Shown here one piece after another: positions 26,657 to 33,992 of a stretch of DNA of 43,168 bases (position 1 is the first letter of the stretch; each line of letters begins with the position of its first letter). The notes under the pieces were generated by a model. The model saw only the letters and a list, made by a program, of their open reading frames with translations, had not been told where the DNA came from and did no database searches. Location of the stretch: contig NZ_RBZY01000033.1 of assembly GCF_004022425.1 (NCBI RefSeq), forward strand, positions 1-43,168, written 5' to 3'. Position numbers and translations under genes: made by a program. The stretch comes from Microbacterium enclense (GTDB taxonomy: Bacteria > Actinomycetota > Actinomycetes > Actinomycetales > Microbacteriaceae).

Positions 26657-27676
26657 TCACGGGGAGGGGACGGGGCGACGTTCGTCGAACGACGACAGAG
26701 CCTCGTCCGCGGGAACGACGATCTCGGCTGCCGTCGGACGCGACGGTCTCACGAGATACAGCAGAAGTGCCGCGAGCATCGTCGTTGAGAACGACCACAG
26801 TCCGAAGCACACCGCGATGCCCAGGTGGAAGAGCGCGCCCGCGACGAGCATGACCGCACGATAGCGCGGACCCGCGACGAGGGCGAAAGCCAGAAGGAGC
26901 TCGGTCAGAAGCGATCCGTACGCCAGGACGGCGCCGCCGGCGGCCGATCCGACGACTCCGAGCATCAGCGTGCGCAGCGGTTCGGCGGGAGCGAATGTGG
27001 GGTCCTGGAACCAGTACCAGAGGACCGTTCCGTTTGCCCACTCCTCCACCGCGAACTTCCCCACGGCGGCGTGGAAGTAGATGACGCAGACCTGGACCGC
27101 GCACAGCGCCAGCGCCGTATAGGCGATGACCTTGGCCACCGGTCGACGCGACGGATACCCGCGATCGAGCTGCCAGTGGTGTCGGCGACGATCCATCAAC
27201 AGAATCGGCACGAGGAGGAGCGTCAGCACCGCAGACACCTGATCGCCCCCGTCGGGGATGGGACTCGACATGTTGAAGCTCCACGCGACCCACCAGTGGG
27301 GCACAGCCGTCACCGCCGGCAGGTAGCCGCTGATCACGGCGGCCAGCAGAACCACCGCGACCGCGACGGCCACCCCGGCGGCGTCCCCCCTCCAGACGCA
27401 GAAGAGCGAGATCGCGGAGAGCACCCGGTCGCACGTGACCCCGTCGGGGTAGGTCACGCTCCGGAAGAACAGCTGACCGTTCGGGGTGAAGAGGATCGTG
27501 AGGAGAGTCGCCAGCGCAAGGAGCGAGCGGGCGGCGCCGAGCACGGGCGTAAACGGGCTCACCTCACGAATATCGCGGTCCGCGCGTCGAAGGGCATCGG
27601 GGATCGACCGCCAGGGACCCCGCAGGGCGAGATCGATCGCGCCGCGGGTGCGGGCGGCGTAGGTCGAGATGTTCAC
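26657..27676 (-). CDS. sdpB: SdpB-family membrane protein (HTTM-like), antimicrobial peptide maturation
   Basis: 339 aa with about eight membrane segments. It has the HTTM/SdpB layout: an N-terminal amphipathic lead (PRSIPDALRRADRDIREVSPF-like), SLLALATLLTILFTPNG, then QVCVIYFHAAVGKFAVEEWANGTVLWYWFQDPTF, a segment typical of SdpB. B. subtilis SdpB is needed, with SdpA, to turn exported SdpC into the active SDP toxin. The GTG start overlaps the sdpA stop by four bases (GTGA) and follows GGAGA. Length matches the family. Confidence 0.85.
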   Translation of the reverse strand: MNISTYAARTRGAIDLALRGPWRSIPDALRRADRDIREVSPFTPVLGAARSLLALATLLTILFTPNGQLFFRSVTYPDGVTCDRVLSAISLFCVWRGDAAGVAVAVAVVLLAAVISGYLPAVTAVPHWWVAWSFNMSSPIPDGGDQVSAVLTLLLVPILLMDRRRHHWQLDRGYPSRRPVAKVIAYTALALCAVQVCVIYFHAAVGKFAVEEWANGTVLWYWFQDPTFAPAEPLRTLMLGVVGSAAGGAVLAYGSLLTELLLAFALVAGPRYRAVMLVAGALFHLGIAVCFGLWSFSTTMLAALLLYLVRPSRPTAAEIVVPADEALSSFDERRPVPSP

Positions 27677-28254
27677 GGAATCTCCTCGCAGTCGACGGTG
27701 AGACGGAGGGACTGCCCGGCCGTCCGTTCGACGTACTCGCGGTATGCCCACGGCACCGGTTCCCGCCGCACGAGACCGACCTCGCCGCACAGCCGGAGAT
27801 CGTGCCCGACGGATGCGACGGGGCGAGGAGCTGTGTCCGACAGGCATTCCGCATCGTCATGGCGGCCGGGGCAGTCGCGCCACCAGGACTCGTCGACCTC
27901 GGCGAGCGCTGTCTGCATATCGAACTCCGTCAGGCGGGACTCCCGGTTCAGACCGAATGCCCACCGCAGCTGCGCATTCGGTCCGCGATCTGCCGAGACC
28001 CACTCGTCACCGTCCCAGCGGTACGCCGTCGGAACAGGGCCGCGGGGCGACTTGGTGAAGAACGCCCATCCCTGCGGCGCAATGGCCTGCGCTGCGCGGA
28101 CCTGCGACTGAACGGTGGTGGGCAGCAGTTCGCCGACGGGCAGCCACGCGAGGGCGCAGCCCACGAGCAGGACCGACACCAGGGCGGTGACGCCGAGAAG
28201 ATGGGCCACGCCCGTCCGGTCGGCCTGCTCTCGGCCCTGCGTCGTGTGCGTCAT
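27673..28254 (-). CDS. sdpA: SdpA-family antimicrobial peptide system protein
   Basis: 193 aa. One N-terminal membrane segment (LLGVTALVSVLLVGCALAWLPV) is followed by a domain with the SdpA-type phrase APQGWAFFTKSPRG and then PVPTAYRWDGDEW. Six Cys-containing or Arg-rich stretches fill the C-terminal half (WRDCPGRHDDAECLS, LRLCGEVGLVRREP, LTVDCEEIP). In Bacillus, SdpA acts with SdpB in producing active SDP. It lies between sdpC (14-base gap) and sdpB (4-base overlap). Gene order here is C-A-B rather than A-B-C. The ribosome site is poor, so coupling to sdpC is likely. Confidence 0.85.
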   Translation of the reverse strand: MTHTTQGREQADRTGVAHLLGVTALVSVLLVGCALAWLPVGELLPTTVQSQVRAAQAIAPQGWAFFTKSPRGPVPTAYRWDGDEWVSADRGPNAQLRWAFGLNRESRLTEFDMQTALAEVDESWWRDCPGRHDDAECLSDTAPRPVASVGHDLRLCGEVGLVRREPVPWAYREYVERTAGQSLRLTVDCEEIP

Positions 28255-28268
28255 GCGATCCGGTTCCC

Positions 28269-28916
28269 TCAGTTCGCGGCGACGGCGCGCGTCACATCGA
28301 CGGCGAACTGCTCGCGCATCAACTGCGACTTCTCCGAGGTCGGTGCGACGCTGTTGCCGCACCAGGCCCATGCTCCGCACCACAGCGCCGCAGCGACAAC
28401 GACCGCCGCGGCACCCGTCACCACCACGGTGTTGTGGACGGCCGCGGCCGCGTAGGCCCAGCAGACGACCGCGACACCGCACGGCGAAAGCGCCTGCACC
28501 TGGTCGGGATCGGCGGCGGCGACATCGGTTGCCGCCACCTGCGCAGCGGCGTACTCGTCGAGGACATCGCCGATCGTGGCGAACGCTTCCTCCGTCAGCG
28601 TCGGATCGCCCGCCCGGATCTGATCCAACGCCGTCCCGAGTTCCGGCGAAGTGGCGATGAGCTCACCCGTGACCGCCTGGGCTGATCGCTCGTACTCCGC
28701 GGCAGCCTCGGCGGCATCCTGCTCGCCGACCGGCCGGACATCGGCGGTGGTCCCGATGCGATCCGCGAAGTCTCCTACACCGAACACGAGGCCCAGGACG
28801 ATTTGCTCGTCGGTGAGCTCTTCCGGGGCCGAAGCTGTCGCGGCGGGCGGCGCGATGACCGCCGTCAACACGAGGGCCGCTGTCGCGACCCAGGCCGCGA
28901 TTCTCTTCTTCTTCAT
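28269..28916 (-). CDS. sdpC: SdpC-family exported antimicrobial peptide precursor
   Basis: 215-aa precursor; ATG at 28916 follows GGGAGA. Residues 1-30 are a Sec signal (KKKR, hydrophobic core, ATASA). A helical pro-region follows, then from residue 146 a very hydrophobic Ala/Val/Trp segment beginning CGVAVVC (Cys146, Cys152). In B. subtilis, SDP is a 42-residue internal fragment of SdpC with an N-terminal C-x5-C disulfide loop, and this segment sits at the same relative place. Unusually, a second C-x5-C, CGAWAWC (Cys180, Cys186), closes the hydrophobic segment. A polar C-terminal tail follows. It probably makes a membrane-active toxin with two loops; cleavage sites are inferred. Confidence 0.85.
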   Translation of the reverse strand: MKKKRIAAWVATAALVLTAVIAPPAATASAPEELTDEQIVLGLVFGVGDFADRIGTTADVRPVGEQDAAEAAAEYERSAQAVTGELIATSPELGTALDQIRAGDPTLTEEAFATIGDVLDEYAAAQVAATDVAAADPDQVQALSPCGVAVVCWAYAAAAVHNTVVVTGAAAVVVAAALWCGAWAWCGNSVAPTSEKSQLMREQFAVDVTRAVAAN

Positions 28917-28965
28917 TCCGTCTCCCTGCGTCTTCGTCCAGGCGAGCGGTTCCGCCCGCACGCCG

Positions 28966-28971
28966 ACGCTA
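28966..28971 (-). promoter_or_regulatory. Possible internal -10 element before sdpC
   Basis: TAGCGT (minus strand) lies 49 bases upstream of the sdpC start, in the 138-base gap after the kinase gene. No convincing -35 was found. It would allow toxin genes to be expressed apart from the kinase. Confidence 0.3.
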
Positions 28972-29054
28972 GGCCCGGGGTGGCAACCGTCGGCATGCCC
29001 GTCCGGCCAGGTCGCCTCGACGTGCGACCAAGGTTCGCCGGACGGTAGGGAGAG

Positions 29055-30200
29055 TCAGGAGAGGGGGACCCGCGCGCGGACCACCCACTGATCGCCGACC
29101 TGTCCGGCATCCAGCTCCCCGCCGACTTCCCGGACGAGACCGGCCATGCGGCCGACTCCCGTCCCGGTCGAGGGCAGGTCCTCGCGACGAACGTCGGGGA
29201 GGACGTTGCGCACGATCAACTCCGCACGATCGTCATCGGCGCGAACCGTCAGCGCCACTGTTCCGACCCCCGAGTGCTTCAACACGTTCGTCACGCACTC
29301 ACGGAGTATTCGCGCGAAGACGACGCCGACGCGGCGAGGTGCACGAGGCAGCAGCGCGGCGTCGACGTCGACGCGGTAGCCGGCGGCGGCAAGGGTCTCG
29401 GCAGCCTCACGAACGGCAGCGGCGGGATCGGGCGAGAAGCCGGGCGTGGGCAGTGTGTCGTCCGCGGCGATCTCGATGAGATACCGCAGGTCACCGAGCG
29501 CGTTGCGCGCCGTGACGCCGATCGTCGTCTGTGCCGTTCGACGCACGGCGTCGTCCTCGTCGTCGAGGAGCTGCGCGTGCAGGGCGATGACCGTCAGGTC
29601 GTGTGCGATCCCGTCGTGCAGATCACCGGCGAGGCGGCGGCGTTCGAGGGCGGCAGCCTCGCGCTCCCGTTCCCGGGAGTGGAGGAGTTGCGCATCGAGG
29701 TGCTCACCCCGAGCTTGAGCAAGACGGAGCAGCAGACCGATACCACCCAGCACCACCGCGACGACGACGAATCCGACCACCATCGCCACGCCGGACGAGG
29801 CTTCGTTCGCGACCGCGACGGCGGCCACGACAAAGGCGGCGGCGTACCCGACGACCAGCGCCCACCCGCCCAGACGCACGACGCAGAGGGCGGCGATGGC
29901 GAACGCGAGAAGGGTCTGTTGAGGCAGTCCCGCCGGAAACGACAGCACGAGCGCTGCGCCGAGCGAGGCGGTACCGGCGACGACCGACCACAGGTACAGG
30001 GCGAAGAGAGCTGTCACGACGAGTTCGAACAGGGCCCCGGCCTCGGCGCCGTCGGCGGCAGTGACCATGGAAACGACGCCCAGCGCGAGGCCGGCCAGGA
30101 GCAGGACGACGAAGGCGATGCGCTCCACGGGCGTCAGGGCCGAGGCCGCCGGCCACCGCGGACGCGTCCACAGGACGCGTGATTCCCGACCTGTCGTCAC
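29055..30200 (-). CDS. NarL-class sensor histidine kinase of the sdp-like locus
   Basis: 381 aa from GTG at 30200, sixteen bases after a stem-loop. Five or six membrane segments fill residues 28-160 with almost no extracellular loops, the layout of kinases that sense membrane-inserted peptides or lipids. The HisKA_3 dimerisation motif LAGDLHDGIAHDL places the phospho-acceptor at His195. The ATPase domain has RECVTNVLKHSG and a short G-box GTGVGRMAGLVREVGG. Its partner regulator is divergent at 30439. Position between the 19-residue peptide gene and sdpC suggests it controls toxin production or senses it; this is inference. Confidence 0.88.
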   Translation of the reverse strand: MTTGRESRVLWTRPRWPAASALTPVERIAFVVLLLAGLALGVVSMVTAADGAEAGALFELVVTALFALYLWSVVAGTASLGAALVLSFPAGLPQQTLLAFAIAALCVVRLGGWALVVGYAAAFVVAAVAVANEASSGVAMVVGFVVVAVVLGGIGLLLRLAQARGEHLDAQLLHSREREREAAALERRRLAGDLHDGIAHDLTVIALHAQLLDDEDDAVRRTAQTTIGVTARNALGDLRYLIEIAADDTLPTPGFSPDPAAAVREAAETLAAAGYRVDVDAALLPRAPRRVGVVFARILRECVTNVLKHSGVGTVALTVRADDDRAELIVRNVLPDVRREDLPSTGTGVGRMAGLVREVGGELDAGQVGDQWVVRARVPLS

Positions 30201-30215
30201 TGTCCCATTGTGACG

Positions 30216-30253
30216 CGCGTGCCCCCGTGGCACCCGAAACCCGGGGGCACGCG
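30216..30253 (-). terminator. 12-bp stem-loop directly after the short peptide gene
   Basis: CGCGTGCCCCCG (30216-30227) pairs perfectly with CGGGGGCACGCG (30242-30253) around a 14-base loop. The stem starts at the base after the TGA of the 19-codon gene. There is no T-run, as is common for actinobacterial terminators. It may end most transcripts and let a fraction read into the kinase gene. Confidence 0.7.
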
Positions 30254-30313
30254 TCAGGAACAGAGGCCGAGCAAGCGGCAGAGGGAATCCCAGATCCCGA
30301 ACGGCATCACCAT
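30254..30313 (-). CDS. 19-residue peptide gene upstream of the histidine kinase
   Basis: The frame reads MVMPFGIWDSLCRLLGLCS and stop. A perfect AGGAGG (30326-30321) lies seven bases before the ATG, the best ribosome site in this block, and a strong stem-loop begins right after the stop codon. The peptide is hydrophobic with one Trp, one Asp and one Arg, and its two cysteines form C-x5-C, the same spacing as the two pairs in the nearby SdpC. No homologue was recognised. It could be a peptide signal for the adjacent kinase, a small membrane peptide, or a translated leader. Too short for standard gene finders. Confidence 0.6.
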   Translation of the reverse strand: MVMPFGIWDSLCRLLGLCS

Positions 30314-30385
30314 ACGATCGCCTCCTGTTCCTCTTCGTGCCCCACATCGATGCTGCCGACGGTGATGCCCGTGGACAGTGGACGA

Positions 30386-30405
30386 TCGGCCACGTCGTTG
30401 GCCGA
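30386..30405. promoter_or_regulatory. 7-6-7 dyad between the regulator and the peptide gene
   Basis: TCGGCCA (30386-30392) and TGGCCGA (30399-30405) form a perfect inverted repeat around six bases. It lies near the -35 position of the response regulator promoter and upstream of the peptide gene. The geometry suits a dimeric LuxR/NarL-type regulator. Confidence 0.5.
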
Positions 30406-30426
30406 AAGTCCAGGCCGTTCGCTGGG

Positions 30427-30438
30427 TAGGCTCCCGGC
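30427..30438 (+). promoter_or_regulatory. Leaderless-type -10 element of the NarL-type regulator
   Basis: TAGGCT at 30427-30432, then six bases and the ATG at 30439. No ribosome site. Confidence 0.6.
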
Positions 30439-31098
30439 ATGGCCGAGATCCGGGTGCTGCTCGTCGACGACGACCCGCTGGTACGGGCAGCCCTGTCGCA
30501 CTTCCTCGGTCGCGAGCCGGACACCGTCGTCGTGGCCGAGGCGGAGGACGGGCGAGACGCCCTCGACCAGGTCGGACGTCACAGGCCGGACGTGGTGGTG
30601 ATGGACGTCCGAATGCCGCGGATGGACGGAATCGATGCGACGGCTCAGATCGCGGAGCGCTGGCCGGACGTGCGCGTCCTCGCCGTGACGACCTTCGACA
30701 CGGTCGACACCGTCCTCCCGATGCTGCACGCGGGCGCATCGGGGTACCTCCTGAAAGACTCTCCCGCGGGCGAGATCGTCGAGGGAGTACGCCGCGTGCA
30801 CGAGGGCACGACCTCGCTCTCCCCGCGGATCGCCAGCATGCTGATCGAGCATGTCCGCGAGCGCGACCATCGAGCGCCGCGTGCTGCTCGTTCCCTCGAG
30901 CCGCTGACCGATCGGGAGAGCGACGTCCTGCGGTGCCTCGCGCGAGGCATGTCCAACGCCGAGATCGCGGCCGAGCTGCTCGTCTCCGAGGGCTCGGTGA
31001 AGGCCTATCTCGGACGCATCATGACCAAGTGGGGGGTGCGAGACCGAGTGCAGATCATCGTCGCGGCAGCTCGGGCGGGTCTCATCGCCTTCCAGTGA
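30439..31098 (+). CDS. NarL/FixJ-type response regulator of the sdp-like locus
   Basis: 219 aa. The receiver domain has DDD at 10-12, phospho-acceptor Asp56 in VVMDVRMP, the Thr in VTTFD and Lys in YLLKD. The LuxR-type helix-turn-helix is at about 152-210 (LTDRESDVLRCLARGMSNAEIAAELLVSEGSVKAYLGRIMTKWGVRDR). It is transcribed away from the peptide-kinase-sdpCAB operon, and the dyad between the two is its likely binding site. Splitting kinase and regulator onto opposite strands is unusual for this class. It is convergent with the MMPL gene, separated by a strong hairpin. Confidence 0.93.
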   Translation: MAEIRVLLVDDDPLVRAALSHFLGREPDTVVVAEAEDGRDALDQVGRHRPDVVVMDVRMPRMDGIDATAQIAERWPDVRVLAVTTFDTVDTVLPMLHAGASGYLLKDSPAGEIVEGVRRVHEGTTSLSPRIASMLIEHVRERDHRAPRAARSLEPLTDRESDVLRCLARGMSNAEIAAELLVSEGSVKAYLGRIMTKWGVRDRVQIIVAAARAGLIAFQ

Positions 31099-31105
31099 CG
31101 CAGGG

Positions 31106-31147
31106 CTCCGGGCCGGGAGGTATCTGGGGGCGTCCCCCGGCCCGGAG
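31106..31147. terminator. Bidirectional terminator hairpin
   Basis: CTCCGGGCCGGG (31106-31117) pairs perfectly with CCCGGCCCGGAG (31136-31147). A second small stem (GGGGG/CCCCC) can form in the loop. It lies between the convergent stops of the response regulator and the MMPL gene and can serve both directions. Confidence 0.7.
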
Positions 31148-31150
31148 GTC

Positions 31151-33271
31151 TTACGAGACCGGCTCGCGCTTTCGGCGCTGAGCGGGCGCCGGCGGGATCT
31201 CGGGCTCGGCGGCGGCCTCGGCATCCGTCACCGCGGGGCGACGCGGCCACCAGAACTTGTCCCCTGCGATGAACGCCATCGCCGGCACGATGACCGTACG
31301 CACGAGCAGCGTGTCGATCAGCACACCGATGCAGACGATGACGCCGATCTGGGTGAGCGTGATGAGCGGAAGCACGCCCAGGACGGCGAACACCGCCGCG
31401 AGCAGGATGCCGGCGCTCGTGATGACCGCGCCGGTGGCGGCGAGCGCGCGGATCATGCCCTTGGTCGTGCCGAGCGTGCGGGTCTCCTCCTGCGCGCGCG
31501 TCACGAGGAAGATGCTGTAGTCGACCCCCAGGGCCACCAGGAACAGGAAGCTGAACAGCAGGACGTTCGTGTCGATCGCCGGGAAGCCGAACAGGGGCGT
31601 CTGGAACAGCCACCATGCGGCACCCACGGCCGAGAAGAAGCTCGCGACGACCGCGATGAGCAGTAGCACGGGGGCGAGCAGGGCCCGCAGCAAGATCACG
31701 AGCACGATGAACACGAGCACGAGGATCAGCGGGATGATCAGGGCCTGATCGCGTTCCTGCGCGCCGGCGACGTCGAGGGCGCGAGCGTCGAGACCGCCGA
31801 CGAGCGTCTGACCCGAACCGATGTCGTCCACGTCGGCCCGCAGGCGTTCGATCGCGGCGAAGGCCTCGGGGGTCTCGGCGGAGGCGTTCAAGGTCACGTC
31901 GATGCGGGTCCAGTCGGTCGTCTCCTCGACGACGCGGGCGGAGTCCACCCCGTCGATGTTCTCGATCGCCTCCGCAACCTCAGCGGCGTCGGCCACGGGC
32001 GCCATGACGGTCGCGGGTGACGTCGCCCCCGCGGAGAACGCCTCGGCGAGCACCTCTTGCCCCTTCACCGCGTCGGGCGTCTGCAGGAATCGGTCGTTCT
32101 GCGACAGGCCGGTCTGCACGAAGAACATCCCGCTCGCGAGGGCGCCGAGGGCGACGGCACCCGCGATCGCGACGACGACGGGGCGGTGCGAGACGGCACG
32201 ACCGAGCTTTCCCCACGGGCTGCGAGCGATCGCGTCGGGGGAACCGAACCGCGGGATGTAGGGCCAGAAGAGCCACCGACCGAAGAGCACGAGGGCCGCC
32301 GGCAGCACCAGCAGGGCGAAGGCCATGGCGACGACGACACCCACCGCGCACGCGAGTCCGAGTGCCCGGTTGCCCGACAGCTCGCCGAACAGAAGGGTCG
32401 CCAGCGCCAGGGCGACGGTCGAGCCGCTGGCGATGATGGCCGGTCCGGCGCCCCGCACCGCGCGCCGCATGGCTTCTCGCCGGTCCTCGGCGAGGCGCAG
32501 CTCGTCGCGGTAGCGCGCGATCAGGAGGAGGGCGTAGTTCGTTCCCGCACCGAAGACGAGCACGGACAGGATGCCGGTGACCGAGGCATCCAATTCCACT
32601 CCGGCGAGCGCGGCGACGCGACGGGCCACGATGCCGGCGGACGCGTCGGCCGTGCCGATCACGACGAGGGGGACGAGCCACAGCCAGGGACTGCGGTAGG
32701 TGATGAGCAGGAGCACGGCGACGACGATGACCGTCGTGAGCAGCAGCGAGAAGTCGGCACCGTCGAAGACGGCCGCGATGTCGACCTCGAATCCCTCGGG
32801 CCCGGTGAGGTACGTGCGGACGCCGTCGAGGCCGTCGGCCGCGAGGGTGCGGATCTCCGCGGCGCGCTCGCTCTGGGCCTCGACGTCTTCCTCGGGGGTG
32901 AGGGGCAGGACGAGGAGTGCGACGGTGCCGTCCTCCGACACCTGCGGCGGAGGGATGAAGCCGTCGGGGGTCAGGTCGACGAGGTCGCCGAAGGCCTTCT
33001 GCTGGATGGCGGCGACGGTGTCGGCGGGCAGCGCCTCGCCGTCGTCGGAGGCGTACACGAGGAGGGCGGAGGTCGTGTCGGCATCCGGGAACGTGTCGAG
33101 GATCCGGTCGACCTGCACGGACTCGGCCGAGTCGGGCAGCCCGGAACCGGGAGCCGTTTCGGACGACGCCCCCGACCCGAGGACGAAGAGAGCGGCGACG
33201 CCGGCGAACGCGACGACGAGCACGATCCACGATGTGCGGGCCGAGGTGAGGAAGCGCAGGAAGCCGTTCAT
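31151..33271 (-). CDS. MMPL-family RND-type exporter
   Basis: 706 aa, start ATG at 33271. It has two six-helix repeats with MMPL motifs FGAGTNYALLLIARYRDEL and ALGVDYSIFLVTRAQEETR, each after a large extracytoplasmic loop, and a short basic C-terminus. Unlike the MMPL protein at 11241 it has no extra cytoplasmic domain. It is divergent from a MarR-type repressor across a perfect palindrome, a standard layout for an inducible drug or lipid exporter. The substrate is unknown. Confidence 0.9.
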   Translation of the reverse strand: MNGFLRFLTSARTSWIVLVVAFAGVAALFVLGSGASSETAPGSGLPDSAESVQVDRILDTFPDADTTSALLVYASDDGEALPADTVAAIQQKAFGDLVDLTPDGFIPPPQVSEDGTVALLVLPLTPEEDVEAQSERAAEIRTLAADGLDGVRTYLTGPEGFEVDIAAVFDGADFSLLLTTVIVVAVLLLITYRSPWLWLVPLVVIGTADASAGIVARRVAALAGVELDASVTGILSVLVFGAGTNYALLLIARYRDELRLAEDRREAMRRAVRGAGPAIIASGSTVALALATLLFGELSGNRALGLACAVGVVVAMAFALLVLPAALVLFGRWLFWPYIPRFGSPDAIARSPWGKLGRAVSHRPVVVAIAGAVALGALASGMFFVQTGLSQNDRFLQTPDAVKGQEVLAEAFSAGATSPATVMAPVADAAEVAEAIENIDGVDSARVVEETTDWTRIDVTLNASAETPEAFAAIERLRADVDDIGSGQTLVGGLDARALDVAGAQERDQALIIPLILVLVFIVLVILLRALLAPVLLLIAVVASFFSAVGAAWWLFQTPLFGFPAIDTNVLLFSFLFLVALGVDYSIFLVTRAQEETRTLGTTKGMIRALAATGAVITSAGILLAAVFAVLGVLPLITLTQIGVIVCIGVLIDTLLVRTVIVPAMAFIAGDKFWWPRRPAVTDAEAAAEPEIPPAPAQRRKREPVS

Positions 33272-33295
33272 CGCCGTCTTTCGCTCGAATATGAA

Positions 33296-33316
33296 GTATC
33301 TCGAAAATCGAGATAC
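33296..33316. promoter_or_regulatory. MarR operator palindrome
   Basis: Arms GTATCTCGA and TCGAGATAC are perfect inverted repeats around AAA. The site lies between the divergent MMPL and marR genes, 25 and 37 bases from their start codons, so binding would shut off both. Confidence 0.75.
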
Positions 33317-33340
33317 GAGAAAGGTACTGCAAACCGCACG

Positions 33341-33353
33341 TAGGATGCCACTC
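33341..33353 (+). promoter_or_regulatory. Leaderless-type -10 element of marR
   Basis: TAGGAT at 33341-33346, then seven bases and the ATG at 33354. No ribosome site. Confidence 0.5.
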
Positions 33354-33848
33354 ATGGAAGCGACGGATTCTTCCACTCCCCCCGCCGGCCCCGCCGTCCC
33401 ACCCGTGCGACCGGCGACGGCGCTGGTGCGCGCGCTCTTCGCAGCCGGTGCCGAGTTCGAGAAGTCGCTGCAGCACGAACTCTCCGTGAACCCCACCGGC
33501 CTCGATGCCATGGGGCACCTGGTGATGTCGGGACCCCTGTCCCCCGGGGAGCTGTCTCGGCGCCTCGACCTCACGACCGCGGCGACGACCGCCGCCATCG
33601 ATCGCCTCGTCGCCCTCGGGCATGTCACCCGGGCGCCCCACCCCACCGACCGCCGGAGCCTCCTCGTCGTACCGACCGAGGCGTCCGTGCAGCGCGCGAT
33701 GAGCCGTCTCGCACCGATGATCGCGGGCGTGGATTCCGTGCTCGATGACTTCGACGACGAGGAGCAGGCCGTGATCACGCGGTACCTCGAGCGGGTGATC
33801 GCCTCGTACGGGGTGCCGGAGGACGACGGCACCGCGCGGCCCCGGTAG
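33354..33848 (+). CDS. MarR-family transcriptional regulator
   Basis: 164 aa. The winged helix-turn-helix spans about residues 50-105 (MGHLVMSGPLSPGELSRRLDLTTAATTAAIDRLVALGHVTRAPHPTDRR), with the MarR wing signature HPTDRRSLLV. The Pro-rich N-terminus and the C-terminal helix (YLERVIASYG) are for dimerisation. Divergent from the MMPL exporter over a perfect 9-3-9 palindrome, so it most likely represses that exporter and itself until a small ligand binds. A long hairpin follows the gene. Confidence 0.92.
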   Translation: MEATDSSTPPAGPAVPPVRPATALVRALFAAGAEFEKSLQHELSVNPTGLDAMGHLVMSGPLSPGELSRRLDLTTAATTAAIDRLVALGHVTRAPHPTDRRSLLVVPTEASVQRAMSRLAPMIAGVDSVLDDFDDEEQAVITRYLERVIASYGVPEDDGTARPR

Positions 33849-33884
33849 GCCCACCGCTCCGGCGGAGCCCGCGCCCGGCTCGAG

Positions 33885-33933
33885 TGTCCACGACACGCGG
33901 ATCGCGCCGCGCGGCATCCGCGTGTCCTGGACA
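33885..33933. terminator. Long hairpin after marR
   Basis: GACACGCGGAT (33892-33902) pairs with ATCCGCGTGTC (33916-33926) around 13 bases. The stem is extended, across a C/C mismatch, by TGTCCA/TGGACA (33885-33890/33928-33933). It probably terminates marR; no T-run is present. Confidence 0.55.
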
Positions 33934-33980
33934 GCGAACGGTGGGGGGCGGCACGACACGGGCGGGAAACGCACCGGTGC

Positions 33981-33992
33981 TACCGTGCGGGG
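33981..33992 (+). promoter_or_regulatory. Leaderless-type -10 element of the Nudix gene
   Basis: TACCGT at 33981-33986, six bases, then GTG at 33993. Confidence 0.5.

Noticed and set aside
28917..29054. Possible extra small gene between kinase and sdpC
   Set aside because: No frame with a start signal and coding bias was found; only a possible -10 element is supported.
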